A stretch of 64,000 nt of DNA from assembly GCA_963971425.1 (NCBI GenBank), contig OZ020515.1, positions 9,564,291-9,628,290 of the forward strand, read 5' to 3'. This document shows positions 41,890 to 54,518 of this stretch, one piece after another. Source of the DNA: Bryoerythrophyllum caledonicum. Lineage: Eukaryota; Streptophyta; Bryopsida; Pottiales; Pottiaceae. Every line of letters begins with the position of its first letter. The stretch's first letter is position 1. The notes beneath the pieces are model-generated. The model was not told the origin of the DNA and ran no database searches. It saw nothing but the letters and a program-made list of their open reading frames with translations. The translations under genes were made by a program, and so were the position numbers.

Positions 41890-42178
41890 TGGGCAACGAC
41901 AACCTCATGAGCGCAATTGACACCAACGGCGATGGGTTCATTGACATCGTGGAGTTCATGGACCTTGATTCGAGGCTGATGGGTCACAGTATAATAAATT
42001 TCACTCCAATGCACTCTGATTATGTGTCCATGTTGTCTGCGTTCATGTATTCAACGTGGAGGAGTTGCACTTTGTGTTGTCCGGGTTTGGCGATGGGAGG
42101 TTGATGAACTCTGCGAGGCCAATGAACCCATGACTAGTGCATGATCCAGTTGGTTGACAAAGATGGCGATGAGATATA
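41890..42178 (+). pseudogene. EF-hand (calmodulin-like) gene remnant
   Basis: Residues DTNGDGFIDIVEF (about 41910-41950) are a complete EF-hand calcium-binding loop. After a frame change, FNVEELHFVLSGFGDGR (about 42050-42100) matches the helix before a third EF-hand, and MIQLVDKDGDE (about 42145-42175) is part of a fourth loop. The order fits a calmodulin-like (CML) protein. The first half is missing, replaced by the 38658-41885 transposon. Deletions and a stop after the last loop make it non-functional. Confidence 0.6.
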
Positions 42179-42204
42179 AGGTGGAGACACCCAATTCCAA
42201 TAAC

Positions 42205-43146
42205 TTAACCCCTAAATTACTAAGCCATTTTAAAACCAAAAACACTTCAAAATTGCTAATTTCAATACCATGAGTAAGAAAGAATACCAAAAAAAATTAT
42301 TTCTAGTTTTAACTATAGGATCTCAATTCAGACTTATTAAGTAACATACTTACTAAATTTCATCAACTTTGACCGCACGGATTAAAATATTATAGTGTTT
42401 GAAGTACACAAAAGGGCTCATTTTCTTCCTAGCATTTAGTGGATCAACAGAATTGTACTTCACTTGGTGTCCAGTTTTTGCACTACACAAGGTCTAAATT
42501 CATTACACCATATTAAGCAAGATATTAGCTCCTTGTACACCAAGTTTTAGAGGTAAAAAAGGGTGTAGCAAAAAATTGGTGCAAGGAGTGGAGGTTCAAA
42601 AATTGTCAATTCACGTTTTTATTTTTTTGTGAACTTAATATGTTTTAGAATGAGAATCCGAATGGTCAATGAAAAGGTTTACACCACATAATGCCGTGGA
42701 GAAAATAAAAAGTAGAAAACATGAAGATCTCTAAGTTTTATGTGGAAAGGAAGAAGTTTTTTGATACCTTGCCTAGCAATGTGCGACAATGTGTGAAAAT
42801 GTTTGACTTGGATTAAAATGCTATTTTTCACTAAAGACAAGAGATTATTTTTGACAAAGTGAAAGGAAATCATATCATTTGTTAAAATTGAAAATCTCAC
42901 ATTTGATAGAGTGTCGTAGCAAAAGTTTTTGGAGTTGCTAGACGTGCCCCCTCTTCCCATTTGAAATTCAAAACCCTAAAACTTTTTCATTGAATGTTGG
43001 ATTTAGGAAAAAATACTCACTCAAAGCTTTTAGTAATCCCCATCTACAATAAAAAAAATTAAAACAATGTTATAAATTGACGCAGTAGGAATCTACCCAA
43101 ACTTTCAAGGATGCCCTAAAAGGACTCTTGGTACTTTAGGGGTTAA
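42205..43146. mobile_element. piggyBac-like MITE, diverged copy
   Basis: TTAA|CCCCTAAATTACTAAG at the left and GGTACTTTAGGGG|TTAA at the right, with imperfect inverted ends. The interior is related to 49540-50609 (both have TTTTTGCA(C/T)T(A/G)CACAAGG...CTTGTACACCAA). No gene inside. Confidence 0.6.
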
Positions 43147-43725
43147 GCCAGTCGAAGTCTCAAATGACATTGTATGTCAAAAGAAATTATATTGAAAATG
43201 GGAAATTAGGAATGAAACTCACCGAACATTTTTTCATATTTAATATCAAAAATTTGGAATTGATACAGAATTCAAAAGCCCAAAAACCACCAAAGCCCAT
43301 AGTTTTTCTGTAGAGCATGTAGTAGTTGCTATGAGGTGGGTAGGTTTTTGTGCCCTCCTCTCCCTAATGCTAATAAGAGACACTGAGTAAAAGAGAGAAG
43401 ACATTCCATGCAATTCCGATAACATGCATGATCCAATTTTGCACTCCTTTTTGAGACTTTTGAGGCAAGGCTATCAATGAGGAGCTCGAGTAGGGTGGTG
43501 CAATCAAAAATTGCACACCTCATGACTCAATGCCATTACTGTCTACTTTTAGTTACTGACATTTTTCAAGATTTTTGAGCGGTTATGGGTCGGTAGGTGA
43601 TTGGAATTGGGTCGCTTTATATAGCAGATTTGGGGAATTGGGTGTCTCCGTCTTAGTTGATTTCCGGGAATTGAAAGCACTCATGAAGGGATCTTTTCCT
43701 TTTGTTGCCTCAAGTGCGATAACTC

Positions 43726-44542
43726 TTAACCTCTAAAGGCCCAAGGCATTTTAGCACCCAAACTCACTGAAAACTGCTAGCTTTAGTGCATTCAACACAA
43801 AATGCAAATCAACATTGTTGTAGCACATCTAACCGTAGGATCTTGTACTAGGATTATACAAGCATATGTAGTAGAAAATATGTTCAGTTTGACCACACAG
43901 ATTGAAAGATATCAGCCTTTGAGGTGAGATGTAAATTCTACTTGAGGTCATACTAAACACCTTCATCAAACATCGACCACCTTCTATAGCAACTTTTTGC
44001 ACTACGGTCCATGATTTTCTAATTTTAACTTTAAAAGGATCATATTAGGGACATGTACACCAAACTTTACAAGTAAAAGAGGGATAGAAGATGTCCTTGA
44101 AAATCCTGCAATGCAACTATGTGCTAAGAATTAACAATATACTTCATGTTTTGCATATATCATATCCTTCTCATATCTTTGAAATTCAAAAATCCGTATG
44201 GTAGATGCAAAGATTTCCATTTCTTTTTCAAGATGAATTTTTTAATTTTAAAAATGGAAAATAACTCGAATTTCTATTGAATTTGGAATTAATTAAAGTT
44301 TTGCTACACTATTTGTTAAATGTCACTCTAAACCGCTACACTATTTGTATTTGTTACAGGAAAAAAATTGTAACTTTTGAATTGTAAGTCAGATTTCTAT
44401 AAAAAAATTATGTCTAGATGAAGCTAACAAAAAGTTGCCTATCTAATAAAAATCTCAGAAAATCATGCCTAAATTTGAGAATGTGGTACACTATCCAAAC
44501 TCAAAATGTCCCTCGAGGGGACATTGGGGCTTTAGGGATTAA
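43726..44542. mobile_element. piggyBac-like MITE, copy closely related to 46088-46912
   Basis: TTAA|CCTCTAAAGGCCCAAGG and GGGGCTTTAGGG|A|TTAA ends. The whole 810-bp interior aligns with 46092-46908: AACCATAGGATCTTGTA, GATATCAGCCTTTGA and TGCAATGCAACTATGTGCTAAGA words, in the same order. Confidence 0.7.
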
Positions 44543-44954
44543 AAGTTTGAATGTGCCACTGGTGGTCATAGTATTCAATATGTTTGGTGCAAAGTTAGGT
44601 TGAGAGGCCGAAGAGGATGGGAACATATAGAGGCAATCAAAAGTATTTGGACAGTGAGGCATCCCATAAATAGGTGTTGATAGTGAGGCATCCGTGAAAT
44701 AGGTAGTTTGTGGGTTGGTAAGAGATATTTTGGGCTAGCTTTAATTAGTGCAGCACATGGCACCTAATTAATATTGACTACTGCAAAACTTGCCACTTGT
44801 AGAGATTATACATGCAAAAATTAGGAAGGAGTATGTACGACTTAATATGCACGTAAGTTGTACTCACCACTATCTTCTCATTACAAGTGCACTTGTGAGG
44901 CTTATTGTTGTGGTTTTTTTTTGTTAGATTTGGAGAGGCCTTAGGTGATATGCT

Positions 44955-45980
44955 ATGGCTCCTAGAAGGTCTGAGAATTAACGAAGGGCAATTCTTCAGA
45001 TGTATGAGCGAGGCAACTCATATGGCCATATTTTTGCAATTTTGGACATTCCTCGTAGCACTTCTTCTGAAATAGTGCGAAGGTTTCGTGAGAGAGAGAG
45101 CCTATTAGAAAAAACTTCATCCAGTAGACCTAGAACTTTTGATGAATATGATGATTGTCACATTGTAAGGAGATTAAATGATCAAAATACAAGTACAATG
45201 GCAGCTATAGGAAGAATGTTACGATATGAGGGCATGCAATTGACTGATGATACAGTCAAAAGGAGTCTTTGGAGGCATGGGTTGAGAGCATGTGTGAAGA
45301 ACAAGAAGCCACTTCTGATAAAGAAACATCGAGCACGTTGTTTGCAGTGGACAAAGAAGCGCAAACATGCAGATTGGAAGTTTTGGGCTCATAACATTTT
45401 CTCTGATGAGTTCAAGTTCAATCTTTTTGGCTCATATGGGCGTCAATATTGTTGGAAAAAGAGTGGAGAATGTCTTTCAGATTAGCATGTGCAATCTACA
45501 GTCAAACATGGAGGAGGAAACATAATGGTTTGGGGTTGTATGAGTTGGGAAGGAGTTGGCAAGCTTCATCATTTCGAAGGGAAGATGGATAAATATGTAT
45601 ATTGCAACATTTTAGAGACGGAACTTATGGCCACTATACATATTCAAGGTTTAGAAGAGCATGAGGTTATTTTTCAACATGACAATGATCCAAAGCATAC
45701 TGCATGTTATGTAGTAGATTGGTTGCGTGCTCAAAAATTTCAGCTTATTGGACAACCTCCTCAATCACCCGACCTCAATCCAATAGAATATCTTTGGAAT
45801 GATGTAGATTGTCGTCTGAGAAGGTCTAAGAGGAAATCCACTAGTAAAATTGACATATGGGAGAAGATCCAAGAAATTTATTACAATGTAGAGCCTGATG
45901 TTGTTAGGAAGTTGAAACGCTCTATGCCTCAAAGAGCTCTTGATGTCTACCAAGCAAGAGGTGGATACACACAATGGTAG
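44955..45980 (+). pseudogene. Tc1-type (DD34E) transposase with two in-frame stops
   Basis: One continuous frame from ATG 44955 to TAG 45978-45980, interrupted only by TAA 44979-44981 and TAG 45483-45485. Helix-turn-helix N-terminus (YGHIFAILDIPRSTSSEIVRRF). Catalytic motifs: SDEFKFNLFG (first Asp), QHDNDPKHTA (second Asp) and SPDLNPIEYLW (Glu). There are 34 residues between the second Asp and the Glu, the DD34E spacing of the Tc1 family. HGGGNIMVWGC is also typical. Both stops sit where Gln would be acceptable, so CAA/CAG to TAA/TAG mutations are the simplest cause. I could not find convincing terminal inverted repeats. Plant mariner-like elements are usually DD39D, so this family is unusual in a green-lineage genome. 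Confidence 0.85.
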
Positions 45981-46087
45981 TGTTTGTGAGCGCTTATGAG
46001 TTGAATCATTGAGTTCTAAAGGTTATTATTATTATTATTATCATTTTATAGATCACTAATAGTGCAATCTATCATATTATTAACTCT

Positions 46088-46912
46088 TTAACCCCTAAAG
46101 GACCAAGACATTTTCTCCTCAAAATCACTCCAAAAGTGCCATTTTCAGCACATTCAACACGAAATGATACAAAATGTTTTTTTTCTGAAAATTTAACCAT
46201 AGGATCTTGTATTAAAGTTGTATGAGAGTGTGTGGTGAAAATTTTGGTAAGTTTGACCGCACAGAGTGAAAGATATCAGCCTTTGAAGTGAGACATAATC
46301 GCTTTTTTAGGCCATACAAAACACCTTCAACAAACTTCGACCACCTTCAATGGCAACTTTTTGCACTACGGGCCGTGAATTTATTATGTTAACTTTAAAA
46401 TGATCATGTTAGGCACATGTGCACCAAATTTTAGAAGTAGAAGAGGTGTAGAAGATGTCCTAAAAATTCCTGCAATGCAACTATGTGCTAAGAATCAACA
46501 ACACACTTTATATTTTGCGTATATCATATCCTTCTCAAATTTTTGAAATTCACAAATCCGTACAGTAGATGCAAAGATCTCAATTTCCTTCCAACTTCCA
46601 AGAGGACATTTTCTTTTTTTTAAATGGACAAAAACTCGAATTTCTATTGAATTTAGAAGTTATTAAAGTTTAGTGAGAGTATTTGTGATATGTCACACTA
46701 AATTGCTGCACTATTTGTATATATAAGTGAAAATAAATTGTAACCTTTGAATCAAAAGTCGAAATTCTACGAAATTTGTGTCTATGCAAAGCTAATCAAA
46801 AGTTGTCTACTTTGTAAAAAAAAATTCACAAAATAATGCCTAGAATTGAGAATGTGGTACCTTACCGAAACTCAAAATGTCCCCGAGGGGACTTTGGTCC
46901 TTTAGGGATTAA
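46088..46912. mobile_element. piggyBac-like MITE next to gypsy RT
   Basis: TTAA|CCCCTAAAGGACCAAG and TTGGTCCTTTAGGG|A|TTAA. The inverted ends match over about 15 bp with one mismatch. The right TTAA leads straight into Ty3/gypsy RT codons (TTFTTYWGTFAY), so it inserted in, or abuts, that retrotransposon. The left flank is the Tc1 3' flank, so the rest of the gypsy element has been lost. Confidence 0.75.
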
Positions 46913-48950
46913 CCACCTTTACCACATATTGGGGAACCTTTGCATATAATGTTATGCCTTTGGGATTGTGCAATGTTCCCGCAACTTTCCAAAGAGTTTT
47001 GACACAAGCTTTTACAAAATACCTAAGAAAGTTTATGGAAATATTCCTAGACAACTCATGTGTGTTTGGTGCTAAGAAAGATCACTCAAATGCTTTAAAG
47101 CAATGTTTTGACCCTTGTCGAGAGTATGGAATATCTACAAATGTTGTTAAGTTTGAATTTGTTGGTATTTGTGAGAAGTTATTAGGTCATGTTGACATGT
47201 TGTCTCAATAAAAGGGATAGTAGTTGACCCAGTTAAAGTGGAAATTATACTTAAAATGGAATTACTGGAACATTTAATTGCACATAAAGGATTTCTTCGT
47301 GCTACACGTTATTATAGAAGATTTATATATAAATTTGCATTTATAGTTGCACCTTTAAATGCTTTAACTAAACAAACTTTTATACCGGGAATTTGGACAG
47401 ATGAGTGCACTAAGACTTTTAGTAAGTTAAAACGCCGGCTTAACAAAGCACTAGCCTTAATTCCACCAGATTGGAAAAAATCCTTTGAAGTTTATGTTGA
47501 TGCTTCCAATGTTGCAATTCAAAGTGTCTTAAGTCAAAAAAATAGTAAAGGTCATGATAGACCCATATATTTTGCCAATCATCAATTGAGTGCTGCAAAG
47601 AGAAATTATTCTGACACTCAACAGGAAGGTTTGGGAATGATATTTTTCAATTAAAAAATTTAGACATTATTTATTGGGATACAAGTTCACTTTTTCACAT
47701 TGATCATGATGCATTAAAGTACACAATCAACAAATCTCAATTAAGTAGACAATTGCAAGATAGATTATGTTTATACATAAATTTGACTTTCTAATTAATG
47801 TAAGACCTGGAAAGATTTATCAAAATGCAGATTTCTTATTCTGACTAAGCAAATCGATTAATCCCGAGTCTATGGATGACAACTTTCCGGATGCACACAT
47901 CTTTGAAGTTAAAAATGGTATAGAGGTACTTGGTATTATTCCTAGGAAATATGCAGATATTATATACTATTTAACTATAGGAACTTTTCCTATTGAATAG
48001 ACTAATAAATATAAAACAAGGTTAGTACACCAATCTTTGACTTACACTATGATTAGTGGAGTTCTTTATAAAAGGGAAAAAGATGAAATACTTAGAAGAT
48101 GTGTGAATCCTAGTGAAGTGCCTATGGTTTTAACGGGATGTCACACCGATGCATGTGGTGGACATTTTGCAGGTTGGGCTATGGCTCAGAAAGCGTTAAG
48201 GATAGGCTATTGGTGGCCCATGCTTTTTGCCAATGCCACCATCTATGTTTAGAAATGTGATCCCTGCCAAAGAGTTGATAAACCTACAACCACAAAGGCT
48301 ATGCCTTTAACACCAATTTTAGCCTAGATTCCTTCTTAGAAATGGAGAATCAATTTTGTAGGTCCCATTAAACCACCTAGTCAAAAAGGACAAAAAAGCT
48401 ACATCTTAGTTGCCAGAGAGTATGTAATTAAGTGGGTTGAAGCCGTAGCAACTAAAGAGATGATACATATACTGTAGCAAAGTTTATTTATGAAAATATT
48501 ATTGCTAGATTTGGTTGCCCCAAAGAAATTGTAAGTGATAGAGGAACTCTCTTTATTAATTATACTATTGAAAGGATGTTACAAAGATATTTCATTAAGC
48601 ATCCTAAAGTCATCACCCTATCTCTCTAGAGTTAATGGACAAACCGAGAAGTCTAATGGCATTCTTTGTAAAATCATAACAAAAACATTAGGGGGGAATG
48701 CATCCAATTGGGATTATAAGTTAACTAATGCTTTATGGGCCTACCGTTGTACCATTGGAACTACAACTAAGGCTACTCCATTTTCATTGGTCTATGGCTT
48801 AGAAGCCATGTTATCAATTGAAGTAGAACTACCATCATTACGGGTTGTTATTTCTAAAAGATTGGGAGATGCAACTTCCTTATGAGAACGTCTGGATAAT
48901 TTAGAGCGACTCGATGAAATTCAAGCACAAGCTTATATGAATGTTTGAGT
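46913..48950 (+). pseudogene. Ty3/gypsy pol remnant (RT, RNase H, integrase)
   Basis: Decayed reverse transcriptase (VMPLGLCNVPATFQRV at 46950; FLDNSCVFG where YxDD is expected, so the second catalytic Asp is lost). Then the RNase H region (FEVYVDASNVAIQSVLSQ, PIYFANHQLS at 47485-47600). Then integrase with an HHCC zinc finger (CHTDACGGHFAG...KCDPCQR, 48140-48270), a core with INFVGP in place of DFVGP, IVSDRGTLF, and NGQTEKSNG (48630). Many stops and frameshifts. No gag, protease or LTR can be recognised. The remnant ends near ERLDEIQAQAYMNV at 48945. Confidence 0.85.
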
Positions 48951-49539
48951 GCGTTATTGAACTTGTACATTTCTATTCATGGATTCATTCTTAGCAGTTT
49001 GATGAAACAATTTGTTTCCGAGTTACAGAGTAGCCATTGTAGAGTGCTTGAACGAGTTTTCAATACTTGCCTCATCCATTCTGAAACTATATTTAGGTGT
49101 CATTGAGTTTGAAAGTTGTTCTTGTATGAATCCCACAAGGTTAAATTGTAATCCTTCATTCAATCTATATTGTGAACAATGCATTTAGATTGCCGCGTGA
49201 AAGTATGTTAATTGTCATTTCATTGGATGTTAATTGTGCGTGATGATATATCAAGTTAAAATAAAGTTTCTTTGTAGTGCAACATGTTTGTAGACTAAAA
49301 TAGATGAAAAAAAGATTGAAAAATCATGAAGGTAACTAATGGTTCAAAAAGAGACTTGTCAAAAATATACACAGTATGCAATTACCTAATCAAAATTGAC
49401 TCAAATACATTCTAAAATACCTAACAATAGATGAATTCATGAAATACATATTATTTGAATTGAAAATCTCTTCAAGGTAGGATGTATAGTGGGATCAATG
49501 TTTCGATAAAGATTACTTCAATAGTATTATTAGATTCAC

Positions 49540-50609
49540 AGCCTTAAAATAAGCTACAAGTTGTTTATGAATGCGCCAAGTTGAATCTTTCCAAAAAAAT
49601 TGAGAAAGTATGATTGCATAGATTGAAAGATTGTAGTATTTAAAGTGAAGAGAAAGGTTTCTTTTTTCTTGGCGTTGAGAGGATTTAGGAGACTTGACTT
49701 CTTTTGGTATCAAGTTTTTGCATTGCACAAGGCCTAACTTTCATACCATCATGTTGTACATGATGCTAGTTTCTTGTACACCAATTTTTAAATGTATAGG
49801 AGGGTTCAAGAAATCGTACAAGGTAGCATATTCAAGAAATCGTACAAGGAAGGTTAAAAAATTAACATTATACATTTAATTTTTTATATACTCAATTTGT
49901 TATAGAATGATTTGCATTAAAAAATGGATATTTATACCTTGACACGATTACATTGTACGTTCTAATATGTATTGGAAAGAATTAGAACTATATTGGTTGA
50001 AGTGTCAAATCTAACTTATAATAATAGTAGGAAAATCCCACATAATGGATGAGAATTTTTTGTTGTTCAAATATACCTAGGACGTAAATACCCATGAATT
50101 CATGAATTGCAACATCAGAGGGCCAATAACTCTCTATCAGGTAGGTTAGACATCGATTGTAATAAAAACAAAGGTAGTCTAAAAGAGTATACCAACCTCT
50201 AATATGATGAAAGTTACCCTTGAAAACTTCTACAAATCATTTTGCTTTTGAGATCCAACATCCATCTAAAAGTGTCATATTTACCAAATGGAAAAATCCC
50301 CACGATAAATACAAAGATTTCATTCCTTTTCCAGGAGGATTAAAAAAAAATTAGGCCTATAACTCTAATTACTATTGAATATAGAGTTAATTAAAAACTT
50401 GGCATCGTATTTGCCATATGTCACTAAAAATTAATTGTAACTTTTGAACCATAAGTCATATTTCTAGAAAAATTATGTAAACGGGAAACTAATACAAAAT
50501 AGCCCGTTTAATAAAAAAATCCTAGAAAATCATGCTAATATTTGAGATTGTAGGACGTAATCTGAACTTCATTTGTCTCCCTAGGGGACAAGTGTCCTTC
50601 AAGGCTTAA
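49540..50609. mobile_element. Probable piggyBac-like MITE, degenerate
   Basis: The right end GTCCTTCAAGGC|TTAA and the interior resemble the copies at 42205 and 43726 (gene-free, same word order). The left end near 49543 is too decayed to define. 48950-49540 shows nothing recognisable. Confidence 0.45.
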
Positions 50610-51419
50610 ACAATTTTACATAATTCAAAGAGGAAATGATACATGGGATATCCTAAACCAAATGACAACCAATTTTTTAATAATTTTCACAAGCTATACA
50701 AAACACTCTTATGTATTTCAGATATTCAAACTTCATCTTGTACCTCAAATAGTTTTCACCTAATAATCGCATTTTGTACATTATAAACTACCTACATCTA
50801 CACATTATACATTTCCAAGAATAGCTTGAGGTAGGAACCAACCGGTGACCCGATACCGCTCCCTTCTATACCCTCCTAAATTTCAGGGAGGAAATGAAGT
50901 CGGTCATCACATCTATCTATTCTATATTAAAAAGAGCAGGGTCAATATCCACTGGTTGAAACCTCCAATATCTAGGTGATACCTTCTTCTCTAGAAAGTT
51001 AACATTTTGCATTTACTTTGATACTTTTACTTTATATACCTAGGCAATCTGGGTATCTAAAGTAAATAACGGATATATGTTACTTTATTGGCAATTATCT
51101 TTGGCCAATTGGGAACAACGGGGTCCACAAGTCTCTCTACACAATAAATGGCCAAGGCCAATAACCAGACCGATACCTAGGCATCTCAAAATGCGCCACA
51201 TGGCAATATTTGGCTCACTTTTACTTTGAATACGTAGAAAATCCACATATTTAAATAACGGGCGTATGTTTACTTTATTGAGGATTATCATTGGTTCCGT
51301 CGGGGACAATGGGGAGTCCAAAAGTCACTTATAAATTCATTGACCAATGCATAAGTCAGGCCACATTTCCTACCTGAAGTCTAGGAAAGGTGTAGAAAGG
51401 AGCGGTATTAGGTCGCCAA

Positions 51420-52130
51420 TCGGTTTTGGGTTGTCGTACTGCCCGGACCTAAGATTCCCTCCTCGGCCTAAGGTGTGACGAGTCTGCAGCTTGCGACGGG
51501 ACATGAGGTCGCGACGACAGAAACAACGTCGCGAGTCAAACGCCGCGGAGACCGAGACGAGTCGCCCGTCAACGCCGAGAAACCGTGTCCCGGCGACATG
51601 AAACGCGAGCGCAACAACTGCCTCCGCGCCCGACATAGTCGGCGATGGGCATTTCTAAATGCGCCCGGCCACCCGCAGGTCAAACAAGTCCTGCAGCCGG
51701 GTAACCCGGCGCCCCCGGGCCTGGAAGTCAATGAACTTCCCCTGGTAATCAATCCTCCCTGTCTCAAGCTACAAAGTCCTCTCACTCAAGTACAATCCCA
51801 CTATGAATTCTCTTCAAATCTTAACGGCCTGTTCAGAATTCAGGGAAATCGGCTTTCACGTCTTGTTGGGGTGGGAAATTGAAGGAGTTTGGGATACTAC
51901 CCACCAGCTTCAATATTGTGGGATTGGCGGGATGGGTGAGGGAGGAGAGGGCGACGGTGGCGCGTCGAAGATCAGCTGGGTGTATGTTGGGGAAGGCGGC
52001 AGAGCGGGGAACGGCCGCCATCACTCAGTGTGCAGCAATTACAGCTGAAATGGTGGAATTTTGCAATCTCCAAGCGCAATCATGGTGACGGGTTCTTGTG
52101 AGGCTATTGTGTTTCTTTGTAATTTAGCAA
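51420..52130 (+). other. GC-rich stretch, possible host exon(s), unidentified
   Basis: GC content rises sharply from about 51450. Frames 51475-51882 and 51879-52088 are open on the plus strand; the second ends ...AAITAEMVEFCNLQAQSW and is followed by a T-rich, 3' UTR-like stretch. I recognise no family. It may be the 3' part of a small gene or a decayed one. 50610-51420 and 52130-53260 hold no feature I can support. Confidence 0.25.
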
Positions 52131-53270
52131 TGTACCATTCTTTATGGGTTGTAGCGTAGAAGTGATGCCCGCTGGCTCATTGCCCGCAATTTTGCAAGTG
52201 TACAACTGTACAGGAATCAGATTCTGAGAGTAAAATTGAAGAGAGCCACCTCAGTGACTACGAATTGGTCGCTTATGAGTTTTTTGATGCTACAAGTGGC
52301 CGAGGAATGATTCTCATTGTAAAGGACTCAATTAATATTCGAGCAGCGGTTGGATTCAGTCCTCCGTCGGGCAATTCTCTGCCCAACATGTTTTCTTTGT
52401 TCTAGCACCTTGTGATTCGGAATGAGCTGATTCTCTGTGAAGTTTCTGAGACTGTTGTTTGAAAGTTTAGTCAATGCCTCCTCTACGCATTCAATCTGAG
52501 CATCCCCACTTCACGAATTCTTCACGTCAGATGGCATGTGAGAACGTCATATGACTGCGTTCTTGTACTTGTTCATAGGAAATTTGGATGGTTGAAAAGT
52601 TCAAACAGTGTTTAAAAATCATCCATAACATTATTGAATGGATGATGGCAACACATGAGAGGACTGTGCCACTATTGTAATTAAATAACAATCTTAATGT
52701 GATTGAATAGCAGCACTATTGAGTGATTTAATGAATGTAGTGATTGATTGGTCTCAAAAACAAAACGTCCGACGCAAAATTTGATCCCAGATTCTTTCGA
52801 AATCTCGCATATAACACACAAAAACAACACAAAATACCATACTCTACTTCCTACAAAGACGTATTATGATGTTTGAGGATCGATCTTTCAGTGCTCAAGC
52901 AACCCAAAATTCTATTATAATTTTAAACCGTGGTCTAGAATGACTTTCAAGGAGGAAGATGCATGCTCAAGTCAAGCCCTTGTATCTGTATACACACAAC
53001 ATGGGTATGGACGTGTAGAATGATTGCCAATAAAATATTGGCTTCTTGTGGTAAATACATTCTCCAGGAGCTCACATATACTCATCCCTCCTATAAATTA
53101 TACCTCTTATAAGTTATAATGCCACTAACTTATAACCTCTGCCTAGTCTTCCCAACATGCCAAATTTGGCAATAACTTATGGGAGGGATGAGAGAACACG
53201 ACTTAAATCCGTCAATTCAAGTGTGATGGCTCAAAGACAACGTCATAATACTGTAGGCTTTGAAACACTA

Positions 53271-54198
53271 CACCGTTCACTGAATATAGTGTAGACTAGA
53301 CTATTTGAAATTTCCTACAGTAATTTCATTAAACGCAAATTAAAGTGGTCCACTTCAATTTTCCATCCACATCAAATCATGTCCATTAGAAATAATGTGG
53401 CTTGTTTCAAAATAAAAGACACGGGAATTGATGTGGATAAGTTATTACAAGTTGTACTCAAAACCAAAATTTTAATATAATAACATAATAATAACATAAT
53501 ATCATAATAAAATAATAACATAATAATATAATAACATAATAATAACATAATATCATAATAAAATAATAACATAATAATATAATAACATAATAAAATAATA
53601 TATCATCTATATCTATAAAAGAATACAAGATGAGAATTGAGCGCGCCAATGGATGAACGCGTAGATGAAAAATACTTTTGGATGAAAAGCTAAAAGTTAG
53701 GGTTTTGATGAAAAACGTTAAAAGCTAAAAGTTAGGGTTTTGGATAAAAGGACGGGACGGGGACGGGGACGGGGGATGGAGGACGGGGGACAAGGGGACA
53801 AGGACGGGGGGACGGGGACGGGGGACGGGAGGGAAAGGGCTAGGGGACGGGGAGGTGGGGACTCAACACAAAAAAATGTTGTGTCCGGAGGACACTCTAG
53901 TAATAATATAATAACATAATAAAATATAATAACATAATAGTATTATTTTATAACATAAGAATATTAACATAAGAATATTAATATAATATAACAGAATATA
54001 ATATTAACATAATATTATAATATAATATAACCGAATATAATATTAACATAATAATATAATAATAACATATTAATACTATATTAATAACCAAAATTGATGT
54101 GGTCCACATCAATTTTCATCCAAAACTAGAATTGATGTGGTCCACCTCAATTTTCATCCACATTACCTATACCTCCACACTATATTCAGTGAACGGTG
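53271..54198. mobile_element. TA-flanked MITE (928 bp) filled with tandem repeats
   Basis: TA|CACCGTTCACTGAATATAG at the left and its complement ending CGGTG|TA at the right give a perfect inverted repeat of about 21 bp. Subterminal repeats of AATTGATGTGGTCCAC(A/C)TCAATTTTC and its complement lie inside both ends. The body is an AT-rich repeat of ATAATAACATAATA (53470-53605, 53900-54080) around a G-rich block of GGGGAC units (53745-53870) that could form G-quadruplexes. No transposase. Confidence 0.75.
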
Positions 54199-54401
54199 TA
54201 GCTAATTCTGTGTTTTGTCTCGGCATGTTGAGGCAACCAGATAATCCTCCGAACCACATCCCACTGCCTGGCACTACTCTCAAGATTGACTCTTCTCCCG
54301 CCATGTGTGAGACCCTTGCCAAAAGCGCTTGGGTAGAGGACAAGTGGATGAAAACTGTCTATGGCAGTTCTCTTCATATCATCAATGGTTTGAGAGCCTA
54401 G
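54099..54401 (+). other. Short frame between MITE and HCF101, unidentified
   Basis: The part outside the MITE (54220-54401, MLRQPDNPPNHIPLPG...SLHIINGLRA) is protein-like and ends in TAG, but belongs to no family I know. It may be the last exon of a gene disrupted by the MITE at 53271-54198. HCF101 starts its 3' end 118 bp further on, converging. Confidence 0.2.
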
Positions 54402-54518
54402 TACATGTTTTGTAAAATGGTATAAGTTTAAACCTATCCTTTTTCAAAAAAGGGAACCACCTTTTCTAGGTCCATAAATAAAGAAATTCTATGTTACAAC
54501 TCAATTCCCTGAAACAAA

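Noticed and set aside
44955-45980. Alternative genetic code with TAA and TAG read as Gln (both Tc1 stops sit where Gln would fit)
   Set aside because: Intact genes here end normally: LINE ORF1 and ORF2 at TAG, the 25382 gene at TAA, HCF101 at TGA. Simple C-to-T mutation explains the Tc1 stops.
46913-48950. LTRs of the gypsy element
   Set aside because: No pair of direct repeats with TG...CA ends could be found around the pol remnant.
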